Shown: positions 34,335 through 42,767 of the stretch, one piece after another
Layout: every line of letters begins with the position of its first letter
How positions within the stretch are numbered: position 1 is the stretch's first letter
Assembly: GCF_900177675.1 (NCBI RefSeq)
Contig: NZ_FXWM01000001.1
Coordinates: 6,023,001 to 6,087,000, forward strand
DNA length: 64,000 nucleotides
Reading direction: 5' to 3'
Source of the DNA: Bacillus sp. OV166
GTDB taxonomy: Bacteria > Bacillota > Bacilli > Bacillales > Cytobacillaceae
The notes under the pieces: model-generated
Database searches by the model: none
What the model saw: only the letters and a program-made list of their open reading frames with translations
What the model was told of the DNA's origin: nothing
Position numbers and translations under genes: made by a program

Positions 34335-34952
34335 CTAGGTTACTTCTTTTATTACTCCAATCACTGAAATGACAGAACCAATTGCTTGGATCCAACTACC
34401 TGTTGCTACCAATGATTCGGATTCGGATTGTCCATTATTTTTTTTATAATAGTCCTCATAATAATAGCCTATCTTTTTTTGTTTATTTTCATTATCATTT
34501 TCATCTTTTCTTTTTAGTGCCTCTGACCATCCTATTGCCTGTAATGAGTTTCCTATAAATTGTGTTATGCTTCCTACAATGTTTTCGGATTGGCCTGGGA
34601 AGGGAGGGAGATCAATTGCATCTCCAATATTAACCGCTAAACCTAAAGCTTGTATCCAGTTCCCTGTAATGAATAATTTATAGGATGCTTCTTTCCTGAT
34701 GTCAAAAACCAGTCCTGTAATGACAGTAAGATTCCCACTTGCTGTTATTTCTTTTCCAACTGACCTAAGGACAGTCCCTTTTGCCTCCGCATCAATAGCA
34801 TTTCCTTCAGCCTGTAAAACGTTTCCCAATAGAATTAAGTCATCACGTACGTTACTTTTTATATAGTTGGACGGCATAGAACCAATTGCAGCTGTTATTG
34901 TTCCCACAGATACTAGCACAGAACCTACTATTGCTTTAGATTCGCTTCCCAT
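34335..34952 (-). CDS. DUF6944-type repetitive membrane-associated protein
   Basis: About 205 aa built from repeated GNxLQAxG / GxWIQAxG units (LGNVLQAEGNAI, TGNWIQALGLAV, IGNSLQAIGW, TGSWIQAIGSVI), each glycine-rich and hydrophobic, with an Asn/Lys/Tyr-rich linker near residues 150-180. It matches what I recall as the DUF6944 family of Bacillus; function is unknown. The ATG at 34952 or the GTG/ATG four codons upstream could be used. It is the only minus-strand gene among several plus-strand cassettes here. Confidence 0.7.
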   Translation of the reverse strand: MGSESKAIVGSVLVSVGTITAAIGSMPSNYIKSNVRDDLILLGNVLQAEGNAIDAEAKGTVLRSVGKEITASGNLTVITGLVFDIRKEASYKLFITGNWIQALGLAVNIGDAIDLPPFPGQSENIVGSITQFIGNSLQAIGWSEALKRKDENDNENKQKKIGYYYEDYYKKNNGQSESESLVATGSWIQAIGSVISVIGVIKEVT

Positions 34953-35080
34953 TTTAACCACCAACCTGCCACAAGCTTTAAGTATATAAGAAAAAACCTT
35001 TATCGTAGTATTATGAATTAAGGTCCGAATGTGTACCTAATTATTAAAACTAACTTTCTTCATTAGAAAAGACCCCAAGT

Positions 35081-35165
35081 ATTGAGGGGCTGCGTAAATT
35101 GAAGATCATGGGTTGTCATTGGAATTTCTTTTTCTTATTAAGGAACTGGCAGGTTACTTGAAGAA
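35081..35165. repeat. TAACGGG-family repeat, copy 9 (degenerate)
   Basis: AGTATTGAGGGGCTGCGTAA and ATTGAAGATC, a hairpin-prone spacer with TTTCTTTTTC, then TTATTAAGGAACTGGCAGGT and TACTTGAAG. The core is diverged but the order is the same as in copies 7 and 12. Confidence 0.4.
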
Positions 35166-35227
35166 GGATAAGGAATTATTATATCGAATATCTATGAGAT
35201 ACCACCCTTTTTTGGAGGACAAGACTT

Positions 35228-35751
35228 GTGATAACCAAAGCAGAAATAATAAATCAACCTTTTTCGGGACAGTACAAGGAGAGAATTTATGACATAACAA
35301 GTTCATGGAATTCTCCAAATTGGACTTTGGTAAAATTTGAAGACGAGGATTTTAATGAATGGTGTGGTGAGTTTAGAGGTTCACCACGGATATTGCAGTA
35401 TCAAAGAAGTATAAAACAGTTCTTGTCCTTACTTCCGATTACTTATTTCAAGTTGATAGTGATAGCGGAGAATTAACGGAATATGAATCCCAGCCTCAAT
35501 ATCAATGTTTAACAGTAACACCATCAGGGGATTTCATAATAGCGGATTATTATAGCATTGAAAAAATAGAATCATCAATAAAAGATACGATACCAGTGAA
35601 AAGTCCAATTAAAATGGACACAATTAAATTTCATGGTTGGTCTAAGAATAAGTTATTAATTACATGTGATGAATTTCTAAATTGGGATAATCAACTAGCG
35701 TTAGAACTTGACGGTGATACATTAGAAATTATTATAAAAGAAATCACTTGA
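35228..35751 (+). pseudogene. Unknown protein gene with single-base frameshift
   Basis: Frame 1 from 35228 encodes SWNSPNWTLVKFEDEDF and NEWCGEFRGSPRI. A second frame from about 35394 continues AVSKKYKTVLVLTSDYLFQV through ADYYSIEKIE and LLITCDEFLNWDNQLALELD to a stop at 35751. The two join as one 174-aa protein if one base lost near 35393 is restored. Composition and length suggest a soluble, all-beta small protein; I do not recognise the family. Neighbouring SUKH debris makes an orphan immunity gene conceivable, which is only inference. Confidence 0.6.
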
Positions 35752-35761
35752 AATATGACTT

Positions 35762-35827
35762 ACCTTCTTGAAGTAACGGGTGCTTTAGTTGAAGAGAGCC
35801 ACTGATTTTTATCAATGGCTTTTTTGT
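35762..35827. repeat. TAACGGG-family repeat, copy 10, with terminator hairpin
   Basis: CTTGAAGTAACGGGTGCTTT and AGTTGAAGAG, then GCCACTGA-8 nt-TCAATGGC with TTTTTTG. It starts 11 bp past the stop of the broken gene. Confidence 0.65.
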
Positions 35828-35881
35828 TTGTTTAATGGAAGACCTCTTACGATTAACTATTTATTCAATCACGGCGGAATT

Positions 35882-36106
35882 CTAGTTACTTAATTCCATT
35901 AATAATTCGTGGACAATGTGTTGTTCATAATCTTTTGGCTTATCCAATAGTATCCCTCTTCTTGACGCAGCTGCAATTATTAGTCCTAATTCATAGTACA
36001 TATTTTTAGAAACTAATCCTTTTGAAATCATTTTCTTCACTTCATAATAAAATTGAATCAAAAAATCACTTGGTAATTTTTCATACAAAGACATTTTTGA
36101 AAACAC
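35882..36106 (-). CDS. Small hypothetical protein
   Basis: A 74-aa (GTG start) or 70-aa (ATG at 36094, MSLYEKLPSDF) soluble, helical protein, with SLYEKLPSDFLIQFYYEVKK and KDYEQHIVHELLMELSN. No RBS is convincing for either start. The composition is protein-like, unlike the shadow frames around it, so I think it is real. No family recognised. It lies between two repeat copies. Confidence 0.55.
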   Translation of the reverse strand: MFSKMSLYEKLPSDFLIQFYYEVKKMISKGLVSKNMYYELGLIIAAASRRGILLDKPKDYEQHIVHELLMELSN

Positions 36107-36230
36107 CCACTATTCCTACTGCTCTAATAGGAATAATATCAATTAAAACTGAAATTGAAAAGAGTTTTTCGCCAGATTCATAAATTTGTCATTTTATTAC
36201 AGATACGTTTGACAATACTGCTTTAATCTT

Positions 36231-36264
36231 GTTGAACTAACGGAGCAGGTTTGTTGAAGAAGAT
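36231..36264. repeat. TAACGGG-family repeat, copy 11
   Basis: TTGTTGAACTAACGGAGCAG and GTTTGTTGAAGAAG, upstream of the DinB gene. Confidence 0.55.
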
Positions 36265-36354
36265 ATTTGTAATCGAATATTGAATAATTAGTTATATATA
36301 CAAAAAATGTAAAAGTTTTAGATTTGAGTTAATTAATACAAAGGAGGAATTAAA

Positions 36355-36855
36355 TTGAGCGAACTTAAACTGATTAATACTTACAAAAACGAGCTTCAAA
36401 ATTACTCTTTGGCACAGCTAAGATATATATCTGAAGAAGCGGTTTGGTCTATTGGGCAAATGTATGACCATTTAATCCTTGTTGGCCATGAGTATCTAGA
36501 TAATATGGAAACATGTGCTACCTTAAATGATGAACAACCCCTTGGGAAAACGGAGTTTGGTGAGCATTTATATAAGATCGGAGGGTTTCCACCAATTAAA
36601 ATTAAATTACCGGATGAACTAAATGCTCCACCTAATAATTCATATAGCAAGGACGATCTTATCAGCAGAATCGATCAAGTAATTCTAAGGTTGAGCCAAT
36701 GGGAATCGAAAGTGGATAATATAAACCCAAATTATAAAGTCGAGCATGGAGGGTCCGGCTGGCTGAATGCAAGGGAATGGTATGATTTGGTTGGTATGCA
36801 TTTTCGTCATCACTTGCGCCAAAAGGATGAGTTAGAACAAAGGCTTGTTAAGTAA
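36355..36855 (+). CDS. DinB-family protein (DfsB/YfiT-like four-helix)
   Basis: A 166-aa DinB-superfamily four-helix bundle. The putative metal ligands are the His in GQMYDHLILVGHEYL and the C-terminal pair in MHFRHHLRQKDEL. Family members are often thiol-dependent transferases or stress-induced metalloproteins; the role here is unknown. The start is a TTG with AAAGGAGG seven bases upstream. Its TAA stop is itself part of a TAACGGG repeat. Confidence 0.85.
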   Translation: MSELKLINTYKNELQNYSLAQLRYISEEAVWSIGQMYDHLILVGHEYLDNMETCATLNDEQPLGKTEFGEHLYKIGGFPPIKIKLPDELNAPPNNSYSKDDLISRIDQVILRLSQWESKVDNINPNYKVEHGGSGWLNAREWYDLVGMHFRHHLRQKDELEQRLVK

Positions 36856-36945
36856 CGGGTGTGTAAGTTGAGGATAGGATTGCTTTGTCGAGCCTGTTTT
36901 CTTATTCAAGTAACGGGTGCGTTAGTTTAAGTAGCTTTGAATTAA
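36851..36945. repeat. TAACGGG-family repeat, copy 12, composite
   Basis: AAGTAACGGGTGTGTAAGTT then GAGGATAGG, spacer, TTCTTATTCAAGTAACGGGT and GCGTTAGTTTAAGTAGC. Two strong half-repeats in one place. The first supplies the DinB stop codon. Confidence 0.65.
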
Positions 36946-36954
36946 AATATTGAA

Positions 36955-36992
36955 GCAGCTCAGTTCAAAAATTGGACTGAGCTATTTATTTT
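36955..36992 (+). terminator. Terminator behind DinB/repeat
   Basis: AGCTCAGT-11 nt-ACTGAGCT followed by ATTTATTTTT. Confidence 0.7.
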
Positions 36993-36995
36993 TAT

Positions 36996-37024
36996 AATCA
37001 AAAAGCACCGCAAAATGCGGTGCA
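36996..37024 (-). terminator. Terminator of the Thr-rich protein gene
   Basis: On the minus strand GCACCGC-5 nt-GCGGTGC is followed by TTTTT. It is about 100 bp past the 37125 stop. Confidence 0.8.
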
Positions 37025-37124
37025 AATTCATATACATTTTAATATACATTTGCAGCTACGAATTCACGTTTTGCGATAGGCAATGGAATCAGTTACCAGC
37101 ATTGGATGATCCTTTTTGAAAGAA

Positions 37125-37784
37125 TTACATTTTCTTTCCGTTGTTTTCTTTTTTATTGCTTTGACTCGCTGCCTTTTCTTTAGCTGCTTGAGAAACTTGT
37201 TGTCCTCGGTTGGTTTTTGTTGTGGTTGCACTAGTTGTCTTATTAGTTTTCGTCGTAGTTGTACTAGTTTTCGACGTCGTGGGTGTTGTCGCTGTCGTTG
37301 GTGCTTTGGCGCTTGTCGCAGGTATCGTTGGTGCAGCAGGCTTTGTGGTTGTCCTTATTGCAGCAGTTCTCGTTGTCGTGGATTTACTCGTTGTTGTTGG
37401 TGCTTTTGTGCTTTTTACAGGTATCGTTTTTGCAACAGGCTTTGTAGTTGTGGTCCCTCTTGGATTAGCAACGCTGGTTGTCGTTCGATCGCTGGATTTT
37501 TCCCTATTTTGTTGAACGGCTGCTACTGCCGTATCATTGGTATTCCTATTTTTTAAAGATACCTTGAAAACAGGACGGTCCTTCACATTAGCTGCTGGTG
37601 TTTGAGGTTTGTCCTTTTTTTCTGCTGGGTTGATTACATCCGCTTTTTTTCGGTCCGCCGATATAGGTAAAGCTATTTCTTTTGTTAATTGTTTAATAGG
37701 TTGACCTAACAAAGCGTTGGCGACAGAAAACGTAACAGATCCTGCTAATACCATCGCAAGGGCTCCCTTGGTTATTTTAATCAT
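37125..37784 (-). CDS. Secreted Thr/Lys/Pro-rich low-complexity protein
   Basis: A 219-aa protein with a signal-peptide-like N-terminus (KGALAMVLAGSVTFSVANA, about residues 6-24). The region from about 95 to 200 is almost only Thr, Lys, Pro, Ala and Ser in TTTK, PTT and TTTS runs. It resembles a cell-wall stalk or glycosylated linker but has no sortase motif or enzymatic domain. Opposite-strand open frames here are shadows of the repeats. Function unknown. The low-complexity tract may vary in length between strains. Confidence 0.7.
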   Translation of the reverse strand: MIKITKGALAMVLAGSVTFSVANALLGQPIKQLTKEIALPISADRKKADVINPAEKKDKPQTPAANVKDRPVFKVSLKNRNTNDTAVAAVQQNREKSSDRTTTSVANPRGTTTTKPVAKTIPVKSTKAPTTTSKSTTTRTAAIRTTTKPAAPTIPATSAKAPTTATTPTTSKTSTTTTKTNKTTSATTTKTNRGQQVSQAAKEKAASQSNKKENNGKKM

Positions 37785-37965
37785 GTTAAACCCCTCGTGT
37801 TTTTTTGTGTGTTCATACTAATAGAATACGAACGAACCAAAATATCTTATGGGGGTAGGAAACAAAAACAGAATTTGGTAGTCTATTTAACTTACCTTGC
37901 AAATAGATCATATTTTGTAAAAAAACTATATTTTTCGAGATGGGATATAGTATTAACTATTAATC

Positions 37966-38068
37966 GTTACCGCTGACTCCCTTTTTCTGTGTTCACGGGC
38001 ACAATTAGCTTTTTTTGTTACCGCTGACTCCCCTTTTCTGTGCTCACGGGCACGATTAGATTCCATTT
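37966..38068. repeat. Two 51-bp tandem units (GTTACCGCTGACTCCC family)
   Basis: Copies start at 37966 and 38017. Each runs GTTACCGCTGACTCCC, TTTTCTGTG, TCACGGGCAC, ATTAG with few differences, and a third partial start (GTTACC) is at 38069. It resembles the diverged units at 22291-22398. It lies in the gene-free 37785-38323 stretch. Confidence 0.75.
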
Positions 38069-38102
38069 GTTACCAAACATAACTAGAATTATAGAGTAAA
38101 AC

Positions 38103-38137
38103 GAAAGCTGAATGGATATTATCCCCATTCAGCTTTC
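38103..38137. terminator. Orphan 13-bp hairpin
   Basis: GAAAGCTGAATGG-9 nt-CCATTCAGCTTTC, a perfect stem without a T-run and with no gene ending at it. It may be a leftover terminator. Confidence 0.45.
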
Positions 38138-38230
38138 TGCCTGATCTTAAGCTATTATAGGTAATTTTTCATGCAAAGTAGATCTATTTTTAATAGTCTA
38201 TTATAAGAAAAAGGTACTATTTTTGTCCGT

Positions 38231-38269
38231 TTTACCAAACATTAACATTCTATCAATAGCGACTTTACA
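38231..38269 (+). promoter_or_regulatory. PhoP-binding direct repeats (Pho box)
   Basis: TTTACC, TTAACA, TCAATA and TTTACA each separated by exactly 5 bp (11-bp period). This is the arrangement of PhoP boxes (TT(A/T/C)ACA repeats) in B. subtilis. It lies 55-93 bp upstream of the GDPD-PhoD start and predicts induction by phosphate starvation. Confidence 0.65.
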
Positions 38270-38323
38270 ATTCTCCTATATTTTTAAATACGATATACAT
38301 AAACTTATAGGAGATGATTGGAA

Positions 38324-40546
38324 ATGAAAATGAAAAAGAGTTTGATTGCTGGATTAGCTACGCTGTCTCTTTCGGTTACTTCAGGTGCTCCTTTGGCCGT
38401 TTTAGCCCACCCTATTCAAAATGCAGCTACTGATAATGGACAATCTACATTACGTCCAATTACCTCTGATGTTGCAGTCATTGCCCATCGCGGGGCATCT
38501 GCGTACGGTCCGGAACATACATTGGCAGCCTATAAGCAGGCAATGACGATGAAAGCCGATTATGTGGAATTCGATTTACAAATGACGAAAGATGGCCAGT
38601 TGATTGCCATGCATGATGAAACGCTGGCGAGAACAACCAATGCAAAGGAACTTTATCCAGACCGGGCACCTTGGCGGGTAAAGGATTTTACTCTTGAAGA
38701 GATCAGCCGACTGGATGCAGGTTCGTGGTTTAATAAAACTTATCCAAACATGGCGAAAACTGAATACATCGGACAGCATGTGCCGACACTCGAGGAAGCC
38801 ATTAAATTTGTAAAAAAACATGGTAATGGAAAAGTTGGCCTTTACATGGAAACAAAAGCGCCAAACGTTTATCCAGGAATGGAAGAGAAAGTAATTGAAA
38901 TCTTGAAAGAAACCAATGTACTTGATGACGAAAAGCTTTTTCTCGAATCATTTAGCGAGGAAAGCCTTCGTAAATTAAAAACGCTTGCCCCTAATGTAAA
39001 GCTGATTCAACTGTATTCAGGAAGTATGCTGACGGGGAAGGATGTATACCAGGAAATGAAACGGATCTCTGACTATGCCGCCGGCGTAGGTCCTAGTAAG
39101 GAGCTTGTTGTACCGAAACTAATGGAAGCCGCTCATCAGAATCAGCTTCTAGTGCATCCATGGACAGTCAATTCAGAGGACGATATGGTTTCCTTGCTTT
39201 CCCTTGGTGTGGACGGGGAGTTCACAAACAATACGGACCAGCTTGTTGATTTACTGGAAAAGCCGTATATTTCACATGGAGTGGCAAGCGGAGATGTAAC
39301 GGATTCATCAGCGATTTTATGGGCGCGCACCAATGTAGAGGCAAGAGTTCAGTTTGAAATTTCAACTGACAGCAGTTTCAAACACGATACAATCGTCAAA
39401 ACGAGCCGTGCAGATGTAGCGCATGATTATACAGTAAATGTAGAGGTTAACGGATTAAAGGCTGATACCAAATATTATTACCGGGCCCATGCGGTTTCAA
39501 GCCAGTATACCGTAAATGGTTCATTCAAAACGGCACCAGAAGAAAACAGCTTAAAGCCAATGTCAATCGTTTGGGGTGGAGATACGGGCGGCCAGGGAGA
39601 GATTCCGCCATATAAATCTTTCAAAGCGATGTCTGCCATCAATCCAGACTTCTTCCTGTTCAGCGGAGATACCATCTATGCTGATAATAAGACACCGGCT
39701 GTTCCTAACCCTCCTTCTGAAACCATTCAGGATTTCTGGGCGAAATATAAGGAGAACCGTACGGATGCTGGATTACGCAGCCTTTTACAGAAAACAGGAA
39801 CGTTTGCGATCTGGGATGATCATGAAGTGACCAATGACTTTTCAGGTCCTTCCCAGCCGTTGACGCAAGCGGGGTTGGGTGCGTTTAAGGATTATTGGCC
39901 CATTTCAAGTGAACGCAGTTCAGCGAACAAGCTTTATCACAAGTATTCTTGGGGTAAATCAATGGATATGATCATTCTTAACAACCGTGGCTACCGCTCT
40001 CCAAACACCATGGCAGATGGACCTGATAAAACAATGCTCGGCGAAGAACAAGTAAAATGGCTGGAACAGCAGCTTCTCGAATCAGATGCCAAGGTTAAAT
40101 TTGTCGCGACTTCCGTGCCAATCTCCGTTCCGACTGGAAAAGCAACTGCCAGGGATGGATGGGCAAATGGAAATCAAGTAAACCCTAATGATCTAACAGG
40201 ATATGAGAACGAGTTCAAAAAAATCTCTGATTTTATTATCGAAAAAGGAATCAAAAACGTTTATTTCGTCACAACTGATGTCCATTTTGCCGAAGTCATC
40301 AAATATGATGCAAATCATGACGGCAAAACAGATTATCACGAATTAATCAGCGGTCCGATTGGAGCCGTAAAAATCAATCCTGGTACATTGGATCCTACCT
40401 TCGGCCCTGAACGCTTGTATGCGGAAGGAAACTTCTTCAACTTCGGTGTGTTCCATGTAGATCCGGCAAAAAATCAAGCAGGAGTGGAAATCCGCGATGA
40501 AAACGGAAAAGTCCATTTCAGCCAAACCTTCCAGCTTGAAGATTAA
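38324..40546 (+). CDS. Secreted GDPD-PhoD fusion phosphodiesterase (teichoic acid hydrolase-like)
   Basis: About 740 aa with a signal peptide (residues 1-30). Residues 50-310 form a glycerophosphodiester phosphodiesterase domain (AHRGASAYGPEHTLAAY, EFDLQMTKDG, MHDETLARTT, METKAP). Residues 315-740 form a PhoD-type phosphatase/phosphodiesterase (SHGVASGDVTDSSAILWAR, GGDTGG, SGDTIYAD, WDDHEVTNDF, VTTDVHFAE). In B. subtilis the separate enzymes GlpQ and PhoD degrade wall teichoic acid during phosphate starvation. Here both are on one chain, behind a Pho box. The ATG at 38324 was chosen for AGGAG at 38309. Confidence 0.93.
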   Translation: MKMKKSLIAGLATLSLSVTSGAPLAVLAHPIQNAATDNGQSTLRPITSDVAVIAHRGASAYGPEHTLAAYKQAMTMKADYVEFDLQMTKDGQLIAMHDETLARTTNAKELYPDRAPWRVKDFTLEEISRLDAGSWFNKTYPNMAKTEYIGQHVPTLEEAIKFVKKHGNGKVGLYMETKAPNVYPGMEEKVIEILKETNVLDDEKLFLESFSEESLRKLKTLAPNVKLIQLYSGSMLTGKDVYQEMKRISDYAAGVGPSKELVVPKLMEAAHQNQLLVHPWTVNSEDDMVSLLSLGVDGEFTNNTDQLVDLLEKPYISHGVASGDVTDSSAILWARTNVEARVQFEISTDSSFKHDTIVKTSRADVAHDYTVNVEVNGLKADTKYYYRAHAVSSQYTVNGSFKTAPEENSLKPMSIVWGGDTGGQGEIPPYKSFKAMSAINPDFFLFSGDTIYADNKTPAVPNPPSETIQDFWAKYKENRTDAGLRSLLQKTGTFAIWDDHEVTNDFSGPSQPLTQAGLGAFKDYWPISSERSSANKLYHKYSWGKSMDMIILNNRGYRSPNTMADGPDKTMLGEEQVKWLEQQLLESDAKVKFVATSVPISVPTGKATARDGWANGNQVNPNDLTGYENEFKKISDFIIEKGIKNVYFVTTDVHFAEVIKYDANHDGKTDYHELISGPIGAVKINPGTLDPTFGPERLYAEGNFFNFGVFHVDPAKNQAGVEIRDENGKVHFSQTFQLED

Positions 40547-40597
40547 AAAATAGTAACCGAAAACCAGGAGACTGTCTCCTTGATTTTATCAACACTA

Positions 40598-40630
40598 AGA
40601 AGCACCGGGCCGCCGCCTGGTGCTTTTTTC
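40598..40630 (+). terminator. Terminator of GDPD-PhoD gene
   Basis: AGCACCGGGC-3 nt-CGCCTGGTGCT-like stem followed by TTTTTT. Confidence 0.85.
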
Positions 40631-40652
40631 AAGCGAATATCAAAACATTTCC

Positions 40653-40766
40653 TTACGTTCTGCGAGAGGACATGAACTCAAGGGTCTGGGCTATCCCTTC
40701 TTTGTAGGAAGTCCGCGGAACATAAAACGCATCACATATTTTACTAATGATTTTATTAAATAATAA
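40653..40766 (-). pseudogene. Possible C-terminal fragment of a nucleotide-sugar epimerase
   Basis: About 37 open codons on the minus strand end with FYVPRTSYKEGIAQTLEFM before a stop at 40653. The VPRTSxxEGIxxTxE pattern resembles the C-terminus of NAD-dependent epimerases. The N-terminal part is absent, and the rest of 40547-40964 holds no gene. Tentative. Confidence 0.3.
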
Positions 40767-40964
40767 TTAATCCAAAATAAACCCAGTAAAGAATAATAGT
40801 TTGTTAATTAGAATTTTACAAATTATTAAAAAATTCACTTGTAATCTCTTGGAAAAATTGTTAGTATAACGTACATGTAAAATTATTTAACAATACTATT
40901 ATAGGGATAAAACTACTATTCATTTATAGTAAAAATCTACTATGATCATCAGGAGGTTCTTAAA

Positions 40965-41168
40965 ATGGGCAGAAAATTCATGAAATTTACATTAATTATA
41001 CTCCCTTTTATTTCTCAGTTAGCGGTACTACCTTTCGTCAATCGAATTGACCCGATTATTTTAGGGTTACCCTTCCTTCAATTTTGGTTCTTTTTATGGA
41101 TCGTATTAACACCTTTATGCACATTGGGCATTTATCAACTTCAAAAATCAGAAGGGAGTCTTGACTAA
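40965..41168 (+). CDS. DUF3311 small membrane protein, symporter partner
   Basis: A 67-aa protein with two helices (ITLIILPFISQLAVLPFVNRI-like and FLQFWFFLWIVLTPLCTLGIY). The NRIDPIILGLPFLQFWFFLW block is the DUF3311 signature. Genes of this family usually precede a sodium:solute symporter gene, as here: the TAA stop overlaps the symporter ATG (TAATG). CAGGAGG precedes the ATG. A likely auxiliary subunit; mechanism unknown. Confidence 0.85.
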   Translation: MGRKFMKFTLIILPFISQLAVLPFVNRIDPIILGLPFLQFWFFLWIVLTPLCTLGIYQLQKSEGSLD

Positions 41169-42667
41169 TGCAGGGAAATTTAACAGCTTTGTTAATCACA
41201 GTATTCATTGTCTTGACCGTTGTTTTGATTGGATTTATAGCTGGGAGAAATAAATCTTCACGAAGCTCAGTAGAGGAATGGTCTGTTGGCGGCAGACGCT
41301 TTGGCGGATTGCTGGTTTGGTTTTTAGTAGGCGCTGATTTATATACAGCATATACATTTTTAGGACTAACAAGTACATCCTACGCGGCTGGAAGTCTTGC
41401 ATTCTTTGCTATCCCTTACTGTATTTTAGCCTATTTTGTTTCTTACTTTTACCTTCCTAAACTCTGGAAAGTAGCGAATCAATTTAAGCTAACCACACTG
41501 GCCGATTATGCGCGGGAGCGTTTTGGCAGTAAACTTCTTTCTTCTATTATTGCTATAGTAGGCGTATTAATGCTCATCCCGTATATTGATTTGCAGTTAG
41601 CCGGGATTCAAGATACGCTTCAAGTCGCTGGAACAGGTTATATTAATGTGAAGGTAGTCGTCATTACGTCATTCCTACTTGTTGCACTTTTTACATTCTT
41701 TAGCGGAATCAAAGGCCCTACCTATACAGCCATCATTAAAGATGTTCTCGTATGGGCGATTATGTTATTCCTTGTGATTTCTCTTCCGATTATCCATTTT
41801 GGCGGCTGGAGCCCAATGATTGATACACTTGTGAAGGAATCACCGCAATTACTGACGATTCCTACATCTGGCCCTAAAGGCATTCCATGGTTCATGACCG
41901 CATCACTTGTCTCTGCCTTGGCATTATTTATGTGGGCTCATGGAGCAACAGGAGTATTCACAGCGAAAAGTGCGGATGCCGTTCGAAAAAATGCCATGTT
42001 CTTGCCGTTATATAATGTGGTCTTAATCCTAGTTATTTTCCTTGGTTTTGTGGCTTACCATGTGTTGCCGGCTGGAAGCGATCCGCGTTTTGCCTTTTTA
42101 AATCTAATCCAAGTTTCATACGGCGGTATTGGACAAGGTTTAGCTTATTCAACAATTGCCTTAGCATCATTAATCCCATGCTCGATTATGGCCATCGGTG
42201 CTTCCAACTTATTTGCAAACAACATTTATCGCGATTTAATCAATCCCAACGTAAAAGGCGCTAAATTAACTCTCGTCACTCGCTCCATGGTGTTTGTTGT
42301 CATTGGTCTTGCATTATTATTTGGACTGTTATTCCCTACAGCACTAGTATCTTTACAGCTCTTAGGTGTTTCAGGAATGGTGCAAATTTTCCCAGCGATT
42401 GTTGTCAGCTTATTCTGGAAAAATCAAACGAAACAGGCAACAATTATTGGATTACTCGTGGGATTAGCAACAACATTTACAGTATACGGAACAAACAGCT
42501 CATTTGGTATTTATGAAGGGTTTTGGGGATTATCAGCCAACTTATTATCTATTATTATTTTGAATCCTTTTTTCGCAGCAAAAGCGAAATATCAAACAAA
42601 TTCTGTAAAAGAGTATCTGTTTAATCCATCAAAATCTGTAAAATCAAAACTTAGAACAGGCGCATAA
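41168..42667 (+). CDS. Sodium:solute symporter family protein, copy 1
   Basis: A 499-aa SSS-family transporter with about 13 helices. EEWSVGGRRFGGLLVWFLVG near the N-terminus and the SLIPCSIMAIGASNLFANNI segment are typical. It imports an organic solute with sodium. It is translationally coupled to the DUF3311 gene and has a paralogous pair inverted at 43120-44771. Substrate is unknown; proximity to the Rieske operon suggests, but does not show, an organic acid or a quaternary amine. Confidence 0.92.
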   Translation: MQGNLTALLITVFIVLTVVLIGFIAGRNKSSRSSVEEWSVGGRRFGGLLVWFLVGADLYTAYTFLGLTSTSYAAGSLAFFAIPYCILAYFVSYFYLPKLWKVANQFKLTTLADYARERFGSKLLSSIIAIVGVLMLIPYIDLQLAGIQDTLQVAGTGYINVKVVVITSFLLVALFTFFSGIKGPTYTAIIKDVLVWAIMLFLVISLPIIHFGGWSPMIDTLVKESPQLLTIPTSGPKGIPWFMTASLVSALALFMWAHGATGVFTAKSADAVRKNAMFLPLYNVVLILVIFLGFVAYHVLPAGSDPRFAFLNLIQVSYGGIGQGLAYSTIALASLIPCSIMAIGASNLFANNIYRDLINPNVKGAKLTLVTRSMVFVVIGLALLFGLLFPTALVSLQLLGVSGMVQIFPAIVVSLFWKNQTKQATIIGLLVGLATTFTVYGTNSSFGIYEGFWGLSANLLSIIILNPFFAAKAKYQTNSVKEYLFNPSKSVKSKLRTGA

Positions 42668-42767
42668 TGGGGGCGTTTTAGCCCCCAGTGGGTAGCCCAA
42701 TCAATGCTGAGTTTCATCTTAAAAGTAAGAGGCTTCTTTATTGGAAAATTACACTAACATCTTATAG

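Noticed and set aside
26560..36945. Integron attC array
   Set aside because: The repeats punctuate genes like attC sites but lack the GTTRRRY/RYYYAAC core layout, no integron integrase is seen, and genes are on both strands.
37116..37556. Cys- and Val-rich plus-strand ORFs over the Thr-rich gene
   Set aside because: They are antisense shadows of the ACN/ACA-repeat codons of the minus-strand gene, which has a signal peptide and terminator.
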